Shown: positions 1 to 11,095 of the stretch, piece after piece
Layout of the letters: each line of letters begins with the position of its first letter
How positions within the stretch are numbered: the stretch's first letter is position 1
Assembly: GCA_021521415.1 (NCBI GenBank)
Contig: JAIQDT010007660.1
Coordinates: 62,001 to 126,000 of the forward strand
Direction of reading: 5' to 3'
Length of the DNA: 64,000 nt
Origin: Bidens hawaiensis
Lineage: Eukaryota; Streptophyta; Magnoliopsida; Asterales; Asteraceae
Notes under the pieces: model-generated
Told to the model about the DNA's origin: nothing
Databases searched by the model: none
Seen by the model: the letters and a program-made list of their open reading frames with translations, nothing else
Made by a program: the position numbers and the translations under genes

Positions 1-479
1 CTGCTGAACTAATATACATTATAGTACCATCTTGGCCTTTGAGTGCCTCTGTTTCTAGGTTCAGCAAGTTATCCGGTCATAAATATATAAAGCCATCTAA
101 GAACACATAATAAAATTATTTGTTTAATAAAATAACTAACAAACAAATTCTCTAAGATAGAGATCACATCATTGATCTTTTGTGTGTATATCAGCAGTGG
201 CTGCAATTTAACTTCTTCACCACAGCTACAAGATCCATTCTTGAACAAATGAAACTGATTTGCATCTCTAACAAAAACTCCCTTTGAACAATTTTCGATA
301 TGTCACCTTATGAAAATCCTCACAAACCTACAAATATTTCATTGCTTGATGCGAAATATATTAATATGATCATATAATTGACTAAAAATATTATTGTGCC
401 CACCCTAAAATTTCATTTTCCTTATTGTACAATTCTGCAACAGCAAGCACCTTGTGAGCCTCCCCTGTCCGATTATGAA
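1..479. other. no gene seen
   Basis: AT-rich sequence without a convincing reading frame. It lies beyond the 3' side of the minus-strand Copia linker fragment and could be more of that decayed element, but I recognise no motif in it. Confidence 0.4.
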
Positions 480-880
480 ACTAAATATTCAAATCATACT
501 GAGCCTTGTTGTACAATTCTGATTGTACAATTCAGGCTCAATATTCAACCCAGGCTCAGTATGATTTGGATAAATGTTGTCGGCCAACATGAATGAAGTA
601 TCCGAATCAGAATCAGAAGCTTCTTCAACAGTTACCATGTCGGTTGTATCTGCTGGTTGAAGAATGGAACCACCCACAACAGGTTGAGGCACTGCATGCA
701 ATACATTCCTATTTGACGGACCATCAGATAAATAACATCACCCAAACTGTTTAAAATGGCATGCATTAACACTGCCTGAGATGTGGTAGGAACAGTAGCA
801 GCTGCAACAAGAGGGCTAGAGATGCCACGAAACTGACTGAACAAACCATCATAAAAATGACAATATATAGAGATTTATCA
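480..880 (-). pseudogene. Copia (Sirevirus-like) integrase-RT linker fragment
   Basis: A minus-strand remnant of the low-complexity polyprotein linker that lies between integrase and reverse transcriptase. Two overlapping frames carry the recognisable blocks: a segment like SSPLVAAATVPTTSQAVL, then LQPADTTDMVTVEEASDSD followed by an Asp/Ser-rich stretch, ADNIYP and repeated Thr-Glu-Pro. The same order of blocks is seen in this window in elements E (near 42.6-42.9 kb) and D (near 35.9-36.35 kb), which is how I identified it. The frame shifts near 700, and no integrase or RT neighbours survive, so it is a dead fragment of a third copy of that family. The assignment is firm because of the two in-window relatives; its exact ends are not. 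Confidence 0.7.
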
Positions 881-1546
881 GGCTCGTGGGCCTGATACTA
901 ATAAACCTTAAATAATATAATACTATTGCTTCTGATGCAATTTTAGAAGCGAATAATGGCTCAAGTAATTCATGATAATCAAAGACGATAATTCAAACCA
1001 AAAGTCCTAAGAATAATGTTCAATGCCAAACTTAATCAAAAACTAAGAAACCAAACAACCATGGATCCCTATTTATACTAAACAAGGAAAAAGATAAACT
1101 AAAAAACGAGATAAACATAAAATACTAAAAGATCAAAAATCAGAATTCAAACAAAGAGATAATTGTATAAAAAGGTTTTCTCCCAAAAGTTTCAGTTTAT
1201 GTGCAAGCCAACATAAAAACTAATAATCACCTTGAATGGTCACATATAAAGCATTAAAAAGTCATATGATAAAGAACATGTCAGAACTATCTAAACACAA
1301 ACACAACACTTTGAAAATAAAAATACTTACAATATAGAACATGAGAATGTTTTATATAGCTTACAGAAACATCGGGAGAACTACCATGTTCATTTTACCT
1401 AGATGAACTGATACAATTGTTCAAGTACTACATGCAACTAGTGAAACCCCATATGTTTGAAGTTATTAAAACACCAATTTTGCAAGCATTCCCTCATTTA
1501 ATTATACTATCTTTGTTATCAACAATTATAATCTGCATTGCAACTA
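881..1546. other. no gene seen
   Basis: AT-rich intergenic sequence without ORF, repeat structure or RNA gene that I can support. It ends at the 5' LTR of the next element. Confidence 0.4.
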
Positions 1547-1943
1547 TGTTGGCCTTAATTGTTTGATCAAGTTTGATAAAATGTTGCGGGGCAATTTTGT
1601 AATTAGTACAAAGTATAGTTTAGGGTGCTTTATGCAACATTTGTAAGTTAGGGGATGTAAATATTAGGCGGTTATTGGCGGTTATAAAGTTAGCTATATA
1701 ACTACCAGGTAGTTAACCACCGTGGTAGTTATAGCCACCATAGGTGGTTAATTAATCGTCATGATGATGCCTATAAATAGATGTTCGATGTAAATGTCAG
1801 GTAACAACGTTGTTCATATAATAAAGATCATGTCTTGTTCGATCAATACAGTTTGTCTTTCGGGTTACTCCCTTGTTGCAGTTGTTGTTCTTCTTTGTTA
1901 TGTTCTTGATTGTCGATTGAATCATGATCTCCTAGGTCCTACA
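1547..1943 (+). repeat. 5' LTR of element A
   Basis: 397 bp, TG...CA. It is collinear with the 3' LTR except for an extra block of about 12 bp just after TGTTGGC and scattered substitutions. It holds GC-containing inverted blocks (GGCGGTTAT / ACCACCGTGGTAGTT) and a TATA-like CCTATAAATAG, consistent with a retrotransposon promoter. Confidence 0.85.
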
Positions 1944-3015
1944 TCAGAGCCACATGGTTTTATGAAGTTTCCCGTATGTCAAGCGGTGCAAATTCTGGTG
2001 GAGTAAGAAAGTCGACAGGGCCGAAATTCAGTGGTAGACCGAAAGGGTTTCAACTAGAGGATGTTTTGGTTGATAGTTACAAGGGATCATCCAGGGGTGA
2101 ACCGGGCATGGCAGAGGAAGAGGTCGCGAGGAAAGGCAAGGGTGTTGCCTATGCCGCAGAAGAAAAGCCATTAGGGTTCAAAGGTGGAAGATCAGTTGCC
2201 AGAATGCTTATTTTGGGAAAAGTTGAAAGAGGTTCAAAGATCAAGATCATTGTATTCGATCATCAATCAAGAATTCAGTGGCGGATACTGGGGTTCTTGA
2301 GGAACCGAAAACCGAGTGGCGAGGTTCGCTGCGTACATCAAACAATTTTTGTGTTAGAGCAAAACAATAAAGAAGAATAGGATGGTTGTGATAGTTCGGT
2401 GGCGGTTATAATTGGTTCAAGGTTTAATGAGTCCGGTGTGACTTGTTGTGGCGACTGCGATGTGCTGGAGAAAAAGATGCAACAGTAGTGGGCACGATGG
2501 TGGTTCGTTCGTTGGAACTGAATCAGAGTAGGCAGTGGTCATCGATGGCGGTTAGGAAACGAAAACGGTGTGGCAACATCAAAAGCGGCAGGAGGCTGCA
2601 TGTATTGATGCGTAGGGGATGTGTTTGGATTAAGGTTTGGGAAAGAATTGTTGGTGGTTGGAATCCTAGTGTTTTGTCCTAATCACGCAAGAGGAGTCCA
2701 AAACGCTGTTTGAATCCAAAGGCATTAAAAACACAGGAAGACAATGGTTCGGGGGTGACCGAGTAGCGTTCAGTCATTGAATCAATGGTAGTAGCACTTC
2801 CACATGCAATCTAACTGGAGAGAACCGAAGTTCGGCATGAGGCTGAAGAGTCCGATCAGAAAGCGTTTTGGTCGAGGGGTTGTGTTCGCAAAGAAAGTGA
2901 AGAGTGAGAAGGTTGGCCATTTACAGAACCATTAAGATGCGAGAAAATACAAGACAAGATGGATCAAGACCAAGCGAAGAAGACTCAAACTTGGATCAAC
3001 AATTAGGGGGGTGAA
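1944..3015 (+). other. Internal region of element A, non-coding or decayed
   Basis: It starts with a truncated primer site and ends with a polypurine tract. The longest open stretch (1976-2380, 134 codons) is Gly/Lys/Arg-rich and runs into the LTR-proximal leader. A second open stretch lies at 2443-2682. Neither shows a zinc knuckle, protease DSG, integrase or RT motif. They could be relics of a gag-like ORF or chance ORFs. I do not assign a function. Confidence 0.5.
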
Positions 3016-5156
3016 TGTTGGCATCAAGTTTGATAAAATGTTATTTGACAATTTTATAATTAGTATAAATTATAATTTAGGGAGCTTTATGCAACATTTG
3101 TTTGGTAAGGGGTCTTGATGTAAATATTAGGCGGTTATAAAGTTAGTTATATAACTACCTGGTAGTTATATAACCACCGTGGTAGTTATAACCGCCAGAG
3201 ATGGTTAATTAACCACCATGATGATGCCCATAAATAGATTGTAGCATCTTGGATTTTTCGTGTTCGTATTCGTTTATGTTTAAACCGATTCGGGAATGTA
3301 ATTCGGATATGTAGAACTATTTAAAACTTGTATTTATTGGTATTTAACTTGGTTTTTTAACTTATTTTATAATTTCGTAACTTTCAATCATGCCAAATAG
3401 TCCTTAGAAACTCTTAAAATCGCTTAAAATGCTTAAAAATGCATTTTTGGGAACTACAGGGACTAATTTTGTCAATTCTTTCCTATTTTCGATTAAATTA
3501 ACGAAACTTAAACTTCAATAAATGTTATTGCAGATCCCAAGTCATTTTCTTGTGGTCCAAGCCAAATTATTTTAGTTGTTGTACCCGATTTCTCATTAAT
3601 AGCTTATTTCGTTTCCTAATCGAGTGGATTACTTCATAAACAAGTTATAATTCATTATACTTAATCAAAACACATCTCTAAACCCTAAAAACTACTGAAA
3701 ACACCAGCCACCATCCCCTAATCTCGAAATCCACCTTCTCCTTTATCAATTTCATAAAGAGTGTTCAAGTTCTTTCATCTATAGTTTGACTTTGATGTTC
3801 AAGACCACTTTTACCTTGATTATCTCTTGTTCAATTCATCGTTTGGGTAAGTTTTCTTCATGAAAAATGTTGGTTTTTATATAACTAATAAAAGCCCTCA
3901 ATTAATTTTATTGATTGATGGGGTTTTGTCGGTCAATTGCTTTCCGACCTATTTAAGGGCATAAAAGTCAATTTTAATGATTTTTTAATTACTCTATCTT
4001 CCGACTAGAATTAGCTTTCGGTTCAGAAGACTTTTATTTTTATTTCAAATTTTTGAGTGTACTGACCAAAACCCGACTTCTGACTCGTTGTTTGGATTCT
4101 GGTTAGTACCAGCTCGCTTATTTACTAAAAAAATCTCATAACCAGAGTTCTAGATATCCATTTGAAATGATTCTAGCGGCTATGTTCTTGGTTTTGACTC
4201 TATTTTGTATAAGTATCAGGTCTATTTGGATCAGAAAACTTGTCACATTAACTTTGCTTGTTTATTCTATCCCACGGTTTATTTGCTTAATCGTCAAGGT
4301 GAGAAGTCATTCCCCACATTTTACAACTTTTAAACGTTTTTGGGACACTTACGTACTTATCAGTATTTACACATTATATATTATTCGCACTAGCAAACTG
4401 TGAGTGTTGTGTGTTATCAGTTTAATGCTAATTGTTTACTTAATCGCATTCGGAGAGATCCATCATAATCATATTATAGTATGATTATACGCCGTCTTAG
4501 TAACCAAAGCCCAATTCACATGGGGATGGTCAACCGACACCCACATTTTTATATGCTAGTCATAGTAAGCAATGCCCGATTCGCAAGGAAACGGTCAACT
4601 GACACAACTATTTGCTTATGGTTTGATTGATTTATATTCACAATATCAGTTTTGCTTATTTTACTTATACATTATTATTAGTGTCAAAATTGGTGACTTT
4701 TCTCATTCAACCTCGTGCTGACAAATGTATATTATTTTGTACGCATTTGCTGGTTAACATTTGGTTGAAGCTAAGATGAGAAACACTTAGAGAGACCTTA
4801 GTTAATGAAATAAAAGAATACGTGTGTACTATTTTTATTTTGGTAATTTGTTAAACTTTGTGTACTTGATTAAAATTTTTTAATAAATAAATAATTAGAT
4901 ATTGTCATATTTAATTGTATGATTGTACCTTGTGAGCTGTGAACCAACAGTTCGCGCCCCAGCATCTCCGCCTTAGGTTGGGGTGTGACATAGATGTTCG
5001 ATGTAAGTGTCATGTAACAACGTTGTTCATATAATAAAGATCGTTTCTTGTTCGATCAATAAAGTTTGTGTTTCGGGTTACTCCCTTGTTGTTGTTGTTC
5101 TTCTTCTTTGTTATGTTCTTGATTGTTGGTTGAATCATGATCTCCTGGGTCCTACA
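3016..5156 (+). repeat. 3' LTR of element A, split by a solo LTR
   Basis: The two parts, 3016-3239 and 4996-5156 (385 bp together), align with the 5' LTR. The split falls in the TATA-like CCATAAATAGAT, where a second element inserted with a TAGAT duplication. Confidence 0.85.
3240..4990 (+). mobile_element. Solo LTR, 1.75 kb, nested in element A
   Basis: Starts TGTAGCATCTTGG and ends GGTTGGGGTGTGACA. It is bounded on both sides by an exact TAGAT (3235-3239 and 4991-4995), the 5-bp duplication expected for LTR-element integration. There is no internal coding region, primer site or second LTR, so this is what remains after LTR-LTR recombination. The G-rich 3' end is reminiscent of Gypsy (Tekay/Del-like) LTRs in plants; that family call is an inference. 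Minor open frames inside (for example 4167-4403) are taken as chance. Confidence 0.9.
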
Positions 5157-5575
5157 AACTCTGTTCTTTCTAACAGATCTGCACTATCTATTAATGTTGT
5201 TGCCTTCTTGGTCTCGTCTTTTGTCCATAAAAATTTTCATTCCCCCCTTTACTATTATTTAATTTTCTGAACTACTTCAATTTGACCATGTTAGTCAACT
5301 GGAAGGATAAAGTCACATAAATCAGGCTCGTCTCACAGCAGCTGTGAAAACCAGGCACATTCGCTATCATTGACCAACACATGCGCCTAATATGACAGAG
5401 AGAGCGAATAAGGGCAATGAATATTTGTGTGATATTCTTCTTCTTCTTCTTCTTCGTCTTCTTCTTCTTCTTCCCATATGCCTCTCTGTAATCTGATCTT
5501 CCCATCTACCTTTCTACCTTTCTGAATTGTTCTTCTTGTCTACTTGAACTATCAATTATAATCCTATCTTATATT
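5157..5575. repeat. Spacer with a CTT microsatellite
   Basis: No gene is seen. A pyrimidine microsatellite of TTC units runs from 5435 to 5474 with one interruption (CGT). The flanking sequence is unremarkable. Confidence 0.7.
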
Positions 5576-5908
5576 TGTTGGGTTTAATGTTGATGGGTTC
5601 TTTGACGGGTTACCAGAAACGGGTCACGGGTCCTTCGATGGGTCATAACAGTTTGCACGTTAAAGTTTTGGTCAAGAGGTGGACCGAGTATTGTGGAAGT
5701 GTGTGTGTAAAGCAAGCTGCATGTGGAGTTGTGGACCGTATTAGTAGGACTAGGTTGTTTATTTGCTTTCTATTTAAGTGCATGCACTTAGGTTTTTTGG
5801 ATAAAATGAATCAAGTTGCATTCCAAATATTATTCTTCTTTCTTTTCTAAAACTTACGTACAAAACTCTTGAATTGTTATTGTGATTTAATTGGAGCCTG
5901 AACCAACA
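5576..5908 (+). repeat. Orphan LTR
   Basis: 333 bp starting TGTTGGGTTT and ending GAACCAACA, so the ends form a TGTTGG/CCAACA inverted repeat. The next bases, TTTCGTATCAGAGC (5909-5922), match the plant initiator-Met primer site with one mismatch, so this is a 5' LTR in the + orientation. I find no matching 3' LTR in the window; the element is 3'-truncated or rearranged. Confidence 0.75.
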
Positions 5909-6590
5909 TTTCGTATCAGAGCGCGCAGTTGAGAAACGAGGGCTGGTTTGAGAGTTGACTTTTGAAGATGGGGAGTAGTCCCTATAAATTGCACGGATGC
6001 AAAGAGAAATAGAGATCATTGTTGAATAGTAGAAAGAAAGAGAAGATAAAGTAGTAGTTGGCACTTGGCAGAAGAGAAGTGGGTTTTTGTGGCGGTGATT
6101 ACCATGCGTCAACATATAGAAAGAAGAGGATGTTCTGTGTGAGCCGTAGAGGAAGTAAGAAGATGATCTGAGTGATCATGTAAGGGTTCTGAGTGAGCTT
6201 GAAGTGATAAGGAAGAATTAATCTGTGTGATTGGGTCAGTGTGATGCCGATTGAAATCGAGTACTTGTGTGAGTCGAAGGAACAGTTGTGTGCATATCGA
6301 TGTGCGAAGCATCGAAGACTTAAGTGGTTATGTGCAAGTCGAGCAAGAGGAGATGCAACAAGAAGCAAGATTCTTTGTGAATCGAAAAGCAAGTGAGAAG
6401 CGGAGATCAATGAAGATCTGTTTGGTGTGAATAAAATTATGTGTGAATAGAAGATAAGTAGAATCTGTGTGATTCGATGATCTGTGTGAAGCCTTTCAAC
6501 AAGAGAGAAAGGTTCTAGGTAAGCAAAGGTTCTTGTGAATCAATTGAGAAGAAAAAAGGAAAAGTGGAAACAAATTTGTGTGATGATTGT
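5909..6590 (+). other. Leader of the truncated LTR element
   Basis: Begins with the primer site, then about 650 bp of purine-rich leader carrying many copies of a GTGTGA(A/T)TCGA-like motif. It contains no gag start that I can support. The reverse-strand open frames across 5774-6410 are mirror images of this biased composition. Confidence 0.5.
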
Positions 6591-7744
6591 AAGGGCTATT
6601 TACCATTACACCACCTTTTGCAAAACGCCCTATTACTGACTGCCATGTGTCTCCAAACGCCCCTATGTAGAGAGTTTTGATTACACATGGTCTTATTAGA
6701 AAATCACATACCTAGCTTTTCTTCACATGAGGATGATTAATTCATCTTAGCTCTTTGATTTCCATATTTACTTTTATTAAAAACTTTCAATCATCAAGAG
6801 AGAAAGGTCCTTGATATCTTCTTCCCTTCATTTTTCTCTAGGAAGTTGCCTTTGTTGATGCCTTGAAAAGGCAAGTGATTTGCGAGTTACAAGGTTCATC
6901 CCATGTTTTATGCTTAAACACCTATAGTCCCTCATAAATCATCGAAATGAATCTTCGGTTTAAAGTTTAATAAACTGATATGAGAGAGAACTAAACCTTA
7001 CCGCAGCTGGTTAACAATTTCCGGAAACATCCTTAGTTCTGGTAAGTTTTTTCATTATTGACTGGTTTGATTTGGATTTAAAATCAACATAAGGATTGTA
7101 TGACAATTCTAACGAGCGCTTTGTTTCCAGTTAGGTTAAGTAGGATCCTTTTAACTGTATTCCTCTATGTGGTTTCAGAAGCTAAATTGAGTCGATCTCT
7201 CTGTTGATGTGAGGAAATCAGTTGAGGTAAGTGTGTTTTCATTTTAGACTCAGAATTGCTAATCTTGTTCTGAAGCTATGAGCCTATGATCTTATTGCAG
7301 ATTTCACATTCAGTTGTAAATTACTCATATCATTTCTTCAGCATTCCAATGTTTTGTGTTTCTAAGATTGTTGTTAATGTTGCAGTGATACCTACTTGTA
7401 TCATATATGGATGACCACAGATGTAACCTAACTGACACAACTGCAAAATCTTTTATTATTATTATTATTAATTGATTTCTGTGACTTCACACTTCCAAAT
7501 TCCAATTAGCTGTAATGTGGTCAAATTGCACATTTATATAGAAACAAGTAGTTCAGAACATTAGAAACCTCGGACCATCATATATCTTTTTAATGCTTTA
7601 TATGTGACCAACTGACCATTCATCATAAACTGAAACATTCATCATATATTCAACCCTCTGCTCTAATTTTTGCAAGTTTGATTTCTATTAGCTTGATCAA
7701 TCTGGCAACAGATATGATTCATATTAAGCATACATAAATAATTT
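6591..7744. other. Upstream block shared by both F-box copies
   Basis: No ORF. Two patches recur in order upstream of F-box copy 2: the stretch around 6925-6985 (CTCATAAATCATCGAAATGA...) matches 49275-49335, and the stretch around 7055-7165 (GGTTTGATTT...AAGGATTGT...) matches 51815-51925. This is ancestral flanking sequence of the duplicated F-box locus. It may include promoter or 5' exon sequence, which cannot be told without transcripts. Confidence 0.55.
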
Positions 7745-7765
7745 CAGAATTTAAATGTTAGAGTG

Positions 7766-7960
7766 TCAAGCCCAGAGGGCTTGTTTAAGCCCATACAAGG
7801 CTTTTGTTAGCTTATAGACCTTACCATCTTCTCCTTTAACTTCATATCGCTGTGGCTGTTCAGCATAAATCTTTTCCTGTAATGCTCCATTCAGAAACGC
7901 TGACTTCGCATCTAGTTGATGCACTATCCAACCGGTGTGTGCTGCAATCACCAAAAACAA
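7766..7960 (-). pseudogene. Copia reverse transcriptase fragment
   Basis: A 64-codon minus-strand piece of Ty1/Copia RT. The blocks VHQLDAKSAFLNGALQEKIY and VYKLTKALYGLKQALWA are the standard [11 protein letters not shown]...EEIY and LYGLKQAPRAW blocks that precede the YVDD active site. The YVDD part, connection domain and RNase H are missing, and the usual Pro-Arg in QAPRAW is altered. The gag-like remnant on the same strand at 8650-8827 and 11048-11095 may belong to the same element. Confidence 0.85.
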
Positions 7961-8399
7961 TTGAATTGTTTCAAATTTTGCTATGGGGGCAAATGTATCT
8001 TGTGCTTTGTGTTTCTGTTCTGTCTTGTTAATTGATTCCAGGCCTTAGAGCATACAGGTACGGTTGGGATGCATAATAATGAACATGTATTAGCACCAAT
8101 CCAAATTTTCATAAGTGTAACACATGTTTGCTTATACTTAGGCACACAAATGATTGTCAAATTGCAGGGCATACCCCTTCCTCGTTAGTTGTCGCACACT
8201 AATTTAGATTATATCTTAGTTGTGGGGGGCATAGTAAACATCAGATAAGAATTTATGATCCACATTGCGGTGCGCGCATATAATGTATATACGTGTGAAC
8301 CCTCGGATGGACAAAAGTGAAATTGCACTAATTTTGACGTTATTTACTAATCTCGTGAAAATAACGTTAAAAGTGGCGGAAGGTTAATCAGGCATCATG

Positions 8400-8648
8400 T
8401 GGTGGCGTTGATAGCTGAAAGACAGGGGTACATGCACCAATCGGTCGGTGTGTCGATGGTTGAGTGTTATGTGCCTTGTGTCCAAGGCTTGATGCAAAAC
8501 TACTATCGAGCCGGGGGTCTCACCGGAAGCAGCCTCTCTATTCCTATGGGGTAGAGGTAAGGCTGTCTATATGTTACCCCTCCTCCATAGCTTTGCTATT
8601 AGTGGGATATACTGAGTACGATGATGATGATGATGATGATGATGATGG
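8400..8648 (+). mobile_element. RTE-type LINE (or LINE-derived SINE) 3' tail
   Basis: The stretch GAGCCGGGGGTCTCACCGG...GCAGCCTCTCTATTCC...GGGGTAGAGGTAAGGCTG...GGGATATACTGAGTA followed by a (GAT)n tail (about 8620-8648) is the familiar 3' end of plant RTE-clade LINEs and of the SINEs that borrow it. The microsatellite-like tail is the retrotransposition terminus. No RT domain is attached, so it is a 5'-truncated copy. I could not find a clear target duplication. Confidence 0.65.
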
Positions 8649-9529
8649 ATTCATTCAATCTTCACAACACCTTCACCTTCATGCTTTTTAGTTAATAGAC
8701 TATTAATTCTCTCTTCATGAGATTGCAATGTTGCCATCACCTTCATAGGAGAAAGATTGGACAGATCATTAGCAACCTCAATCAAGACGCATTAACAATT
8801 ATCTCTTGAAAAGAAGCAAGACTTAGCTGTAACATCCCGAAATTTCCAAAATGATATTAATTATATTACTTAATAATAGAGGGAAAGTTTACTCGGGTTA
8901 TCGGGAAATAAATAAATAAAGTAGGAGTTGGTATGGGTCAGGCTAGTGTTGGGTAATGGATATGGGTTATGGACTTGGGTTATGAAAGAAGGAAGGAGAG
9001 TCCATGGGCCTAAGCCAATGATCCCTAAATATAAATACCATTAATCACCATTTAATCCTCATTCTCACATATTCCATACACCACCAAAACACACAACACC
9101 ATCTTATAACCCGAACCAAGATCCGAAGGCGAAAACCCGAGCTTGTTGGTGCTGGAACGTCGTGACGGACCAAAACAACATCAAGGCTTAACCGTGTTCG
9201 TAGTTCGACTCGTTCAAGGTACGTTTATAGTTAGAAATCGTTCGTATAGGTTCGGTTTGATTTGAGAAATGATAGATCTGAGTTTGTATGGTAAAAACGA
9301 ATCCAACAAAGCTAAACTTACTGAAAATGGTTATGATTTGATGGGTTAATCGATTGATAAAAAGAACCCGTAACCTATATGCCTAAATCGCGCCCTTTAA
9401 ACATCGATGTTAGGCCGATTTGATGGTTGGGGTTTGTAGGCGCTGGTCAGACGATTCCGTGGATACCTAAATCGAGTTATTTGGTTAAGAAACGAAGGAT
9501 TTAAGAGCGAACAGTACCTGCAGCTGATG

Positions 9530-9830
9530 AACTTCGCCTGCAAGCTAAGTTCGCCTGATGAACTTTGCCTGCAGGCTAAGTTCGCCTGATGACAACTTCG
9601 CTTAAAGCCAAGTTCGCCTGATGACAACTTCGCTTAAAGCCAAGTTCGCCTGATGCGCCTGATGACAACTTCGCTTAAAGCCAAGTTCGCCTGATGACAA
9701 CTTCGCCTAAAGCTAAGTTCGCCTGATGACAACTTCGCCTGCAAGCTAAGTTCGCCTAAGGTTTAACTTCGCCTAAAGCTAAGTTCGCCTAAGGTTTAAC
9801 TTTGCCTAAAGTCAAGTTCGATTAGAAAAT
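9530..9830 (+). repeat. About 33-bp tandem array inside the solo LTR
   Basis: About nine imperfect units of the form AACTTCGCCTAAAGCTAAG followed by TTCGCCTGATGAC, with a drift in the last units to ...CTAAGGTTT. Each unit contains the short inverted pair CTTCGCC/AAGTTCGC. Confidence 0.85.
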
Positions 9831-10510
9831 AAATTAAAAGCGATAAGTAAAAGTAAGCTAATGCTAGGCCACCAGATTAGATCAGGCGAGTATTGATACG
9901 TGTAACTTATACAGTCAGCCGAGCTCAGTTAAAGAAGGGATTTACAACTATCAGAGGAAGGAGCAGAGTTCAGGTGAGTTTCTAGCCCCATTTCCTTGTT
10001 ATGTTTTCGGGGCTGTGTGCATACTCGATGTGAAGTGTGAATACACTTACCTTAAGTGGTAAGTGTATGCTATAGATGTTATACGAGGTATATATTTTAT
10101 AATGCTTGTCGGTACGTGAACGATCTTCGGATATTGCACGTATCGCCAAGGATAGTAAATTCCAAGTGGTTGATAGTGTGTATGAATGTTATGATGTGAC
10201 TTGTTTATTACGTAAATACCGAACTGATACGAAGTGTGATATAGGCAGGTAGAGGTAGAGTGTGTTAGAAGTGGCAAGAGTCTAGTAAGGGTGTTAGTGG
10301 CATAACGTGAGCTCGTGATAGGGAAAGCCTGTACGTGCCATCGTTATTATGTGTGTATGATTCTTGATGTGACTTGCTTATTATGTAAATGATATGAAGC
10401 GTGTTGTAGACAAGTAGAGGTAGAGCGTGTTAGAAGTGGCAAGAGTCTAGTAAGAGTGTTAGTGGCATAACGATAGTACGTGGTAGGGTAAGCCTATACG
10501 TGCCTTCGTT

Positions 10511-10631
10511 ATTAAAGTGGCAAAGTGGCATAACGTTTTACGTTATTAAAGTGGCAAAGTGGCATAACGTTATACGTTATTAAAGCGGCAAAGTGGCATA
10601 ACGTTATACGTTATTAAAGTGGCAAAGTGGC
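10511..10631 (+). repeat. 34-bp tandem array inside the solo LTR
   Basis: Three full units and a partial fourth, starting at 10511, 10545, 10579 and 10613, each beginning ATTAAAGTGGCAAAGTGGCA and ending in a CGTTATACGTT-type palindrome. The units are nearly identical, so the array is young or homogenised. Confidence 0.9.
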
Positions 10632-11095
10632 AAGGTGGTAGGTGTAAATAAGAGGCTAAGTGGTAAGGTAAGCAGGTTTGATAGTGGACTACGTGTCTTC
10701 GGATACGTATATGATGCATGTAGTGGTTGTATGATAAGTTGCTTGATTAACTAGAACTCACTCAGCGTAGCTGACTTTTAGTATGCACGCAGGTGAGCTG
10801 ATTATAGAGTTAGCATGAGGATGGCACATGGCATGGATTGAACGGCTGGCATCTGAAGAAAGAAGAAAAGATGTTTTAAATATAAAGTTTTGTGTTATGG
10901 TATCAAAGAAAAGATTTAATGTTTTGTAACAAATGATTGATGTTTTATATTCCGCGAAAAGTTTTAATTAACTCTGATTGCAAGAACTGTGTTTATGAGT
11001 AAGTCCGACGCTAAAGTAGGGCTACCGGTTCGGGGCCTTACATTAGCAATCCTTGCGACTCGGTAATCTTCAGCTCATTAACCATTGTATTTTGA

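Larger units (their letters stand above)
1547..5156 (+). mobile_element. Short non-autonomous LTR retrotransposon (element A)
   Basis: Two related LTRs start TGTTGGC and end CCTACA. They enclose about 1.07 kb of internal sequence without gag, protease, integrase or RT motifs. The flanks are AACTA (1542-1546) and AACTC (5157-5161), a 5-bp target duplication with one change. A purine tract (AGGGGGGTGAA) abuts the 3' LTR, and TCAGAGCC, the inner part of a Met-tRNA primer site, follows the 5' LTR. Without its nested solo LTR the element would be about 1.85 kb, the size class of TRIM/LARD-type elements mobilised in trans. Its superfamily cannot be told. Confidence 0.85.
8828..11042 (+). mobile_element. 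Solo LTR, 2.2 kb, Gypsy-like
   Basis: Starts TGTAACATCCCGAAA and ends CGGTTCGGGGCCTTACA, flanked by exact TTAGC repeats (8823-8827 and 11043-11047). Such ends are common in plant Gypsy (Tekay/Del-like) LTRs; the clade is inferred. A TATA-like CTAAATATAAATACC near 9025-9040 fits the promoter. It contains two tandem arrays (9530-9830 and 10511-10631) and a duplicated block, GTGTTAGAAGTGGCAAGAGT near 10261 and near 10427. No coding region is attached. Confidence 0.9.
8650..11095 (-). pseudogene. Copia gag (UBN2-like) remnant interrupted by a solo LTR
   Basis: Read on the minus strand, 11095-11048 and then 8827-8650 give a degenerate gag segment: SLASFQEIIVNA, then LIEVANDLSNLSPMKVMAT and LQSHEERINSLLTKK. 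This pattern (LP.FD.VV..I...DL..L....LMGSLQAHEERI) is typical of Copia gag/UBN2 domains. One frameshift/stop lies in between. The two halves are separated by the 8828-11042 solo LTR and its TTAGC duplication. With the RT fragment at 7766-7960 it forms the skeleton of one very old Copia copy. Confidence 0.55.

Noticed and set aside
5774..6410. Overlapping minus-strand ORFs of 103-113 codons
   Set aside because: They are antisense to the leader of the truncated LTR element, with no domain and skewed composition.
9530..10631. Possible CRISPR-like array (regular 33-34 bp repeats)
   Set aside because: Units are head-to-tail without unique spacers and lie inside a plant solo LTR.
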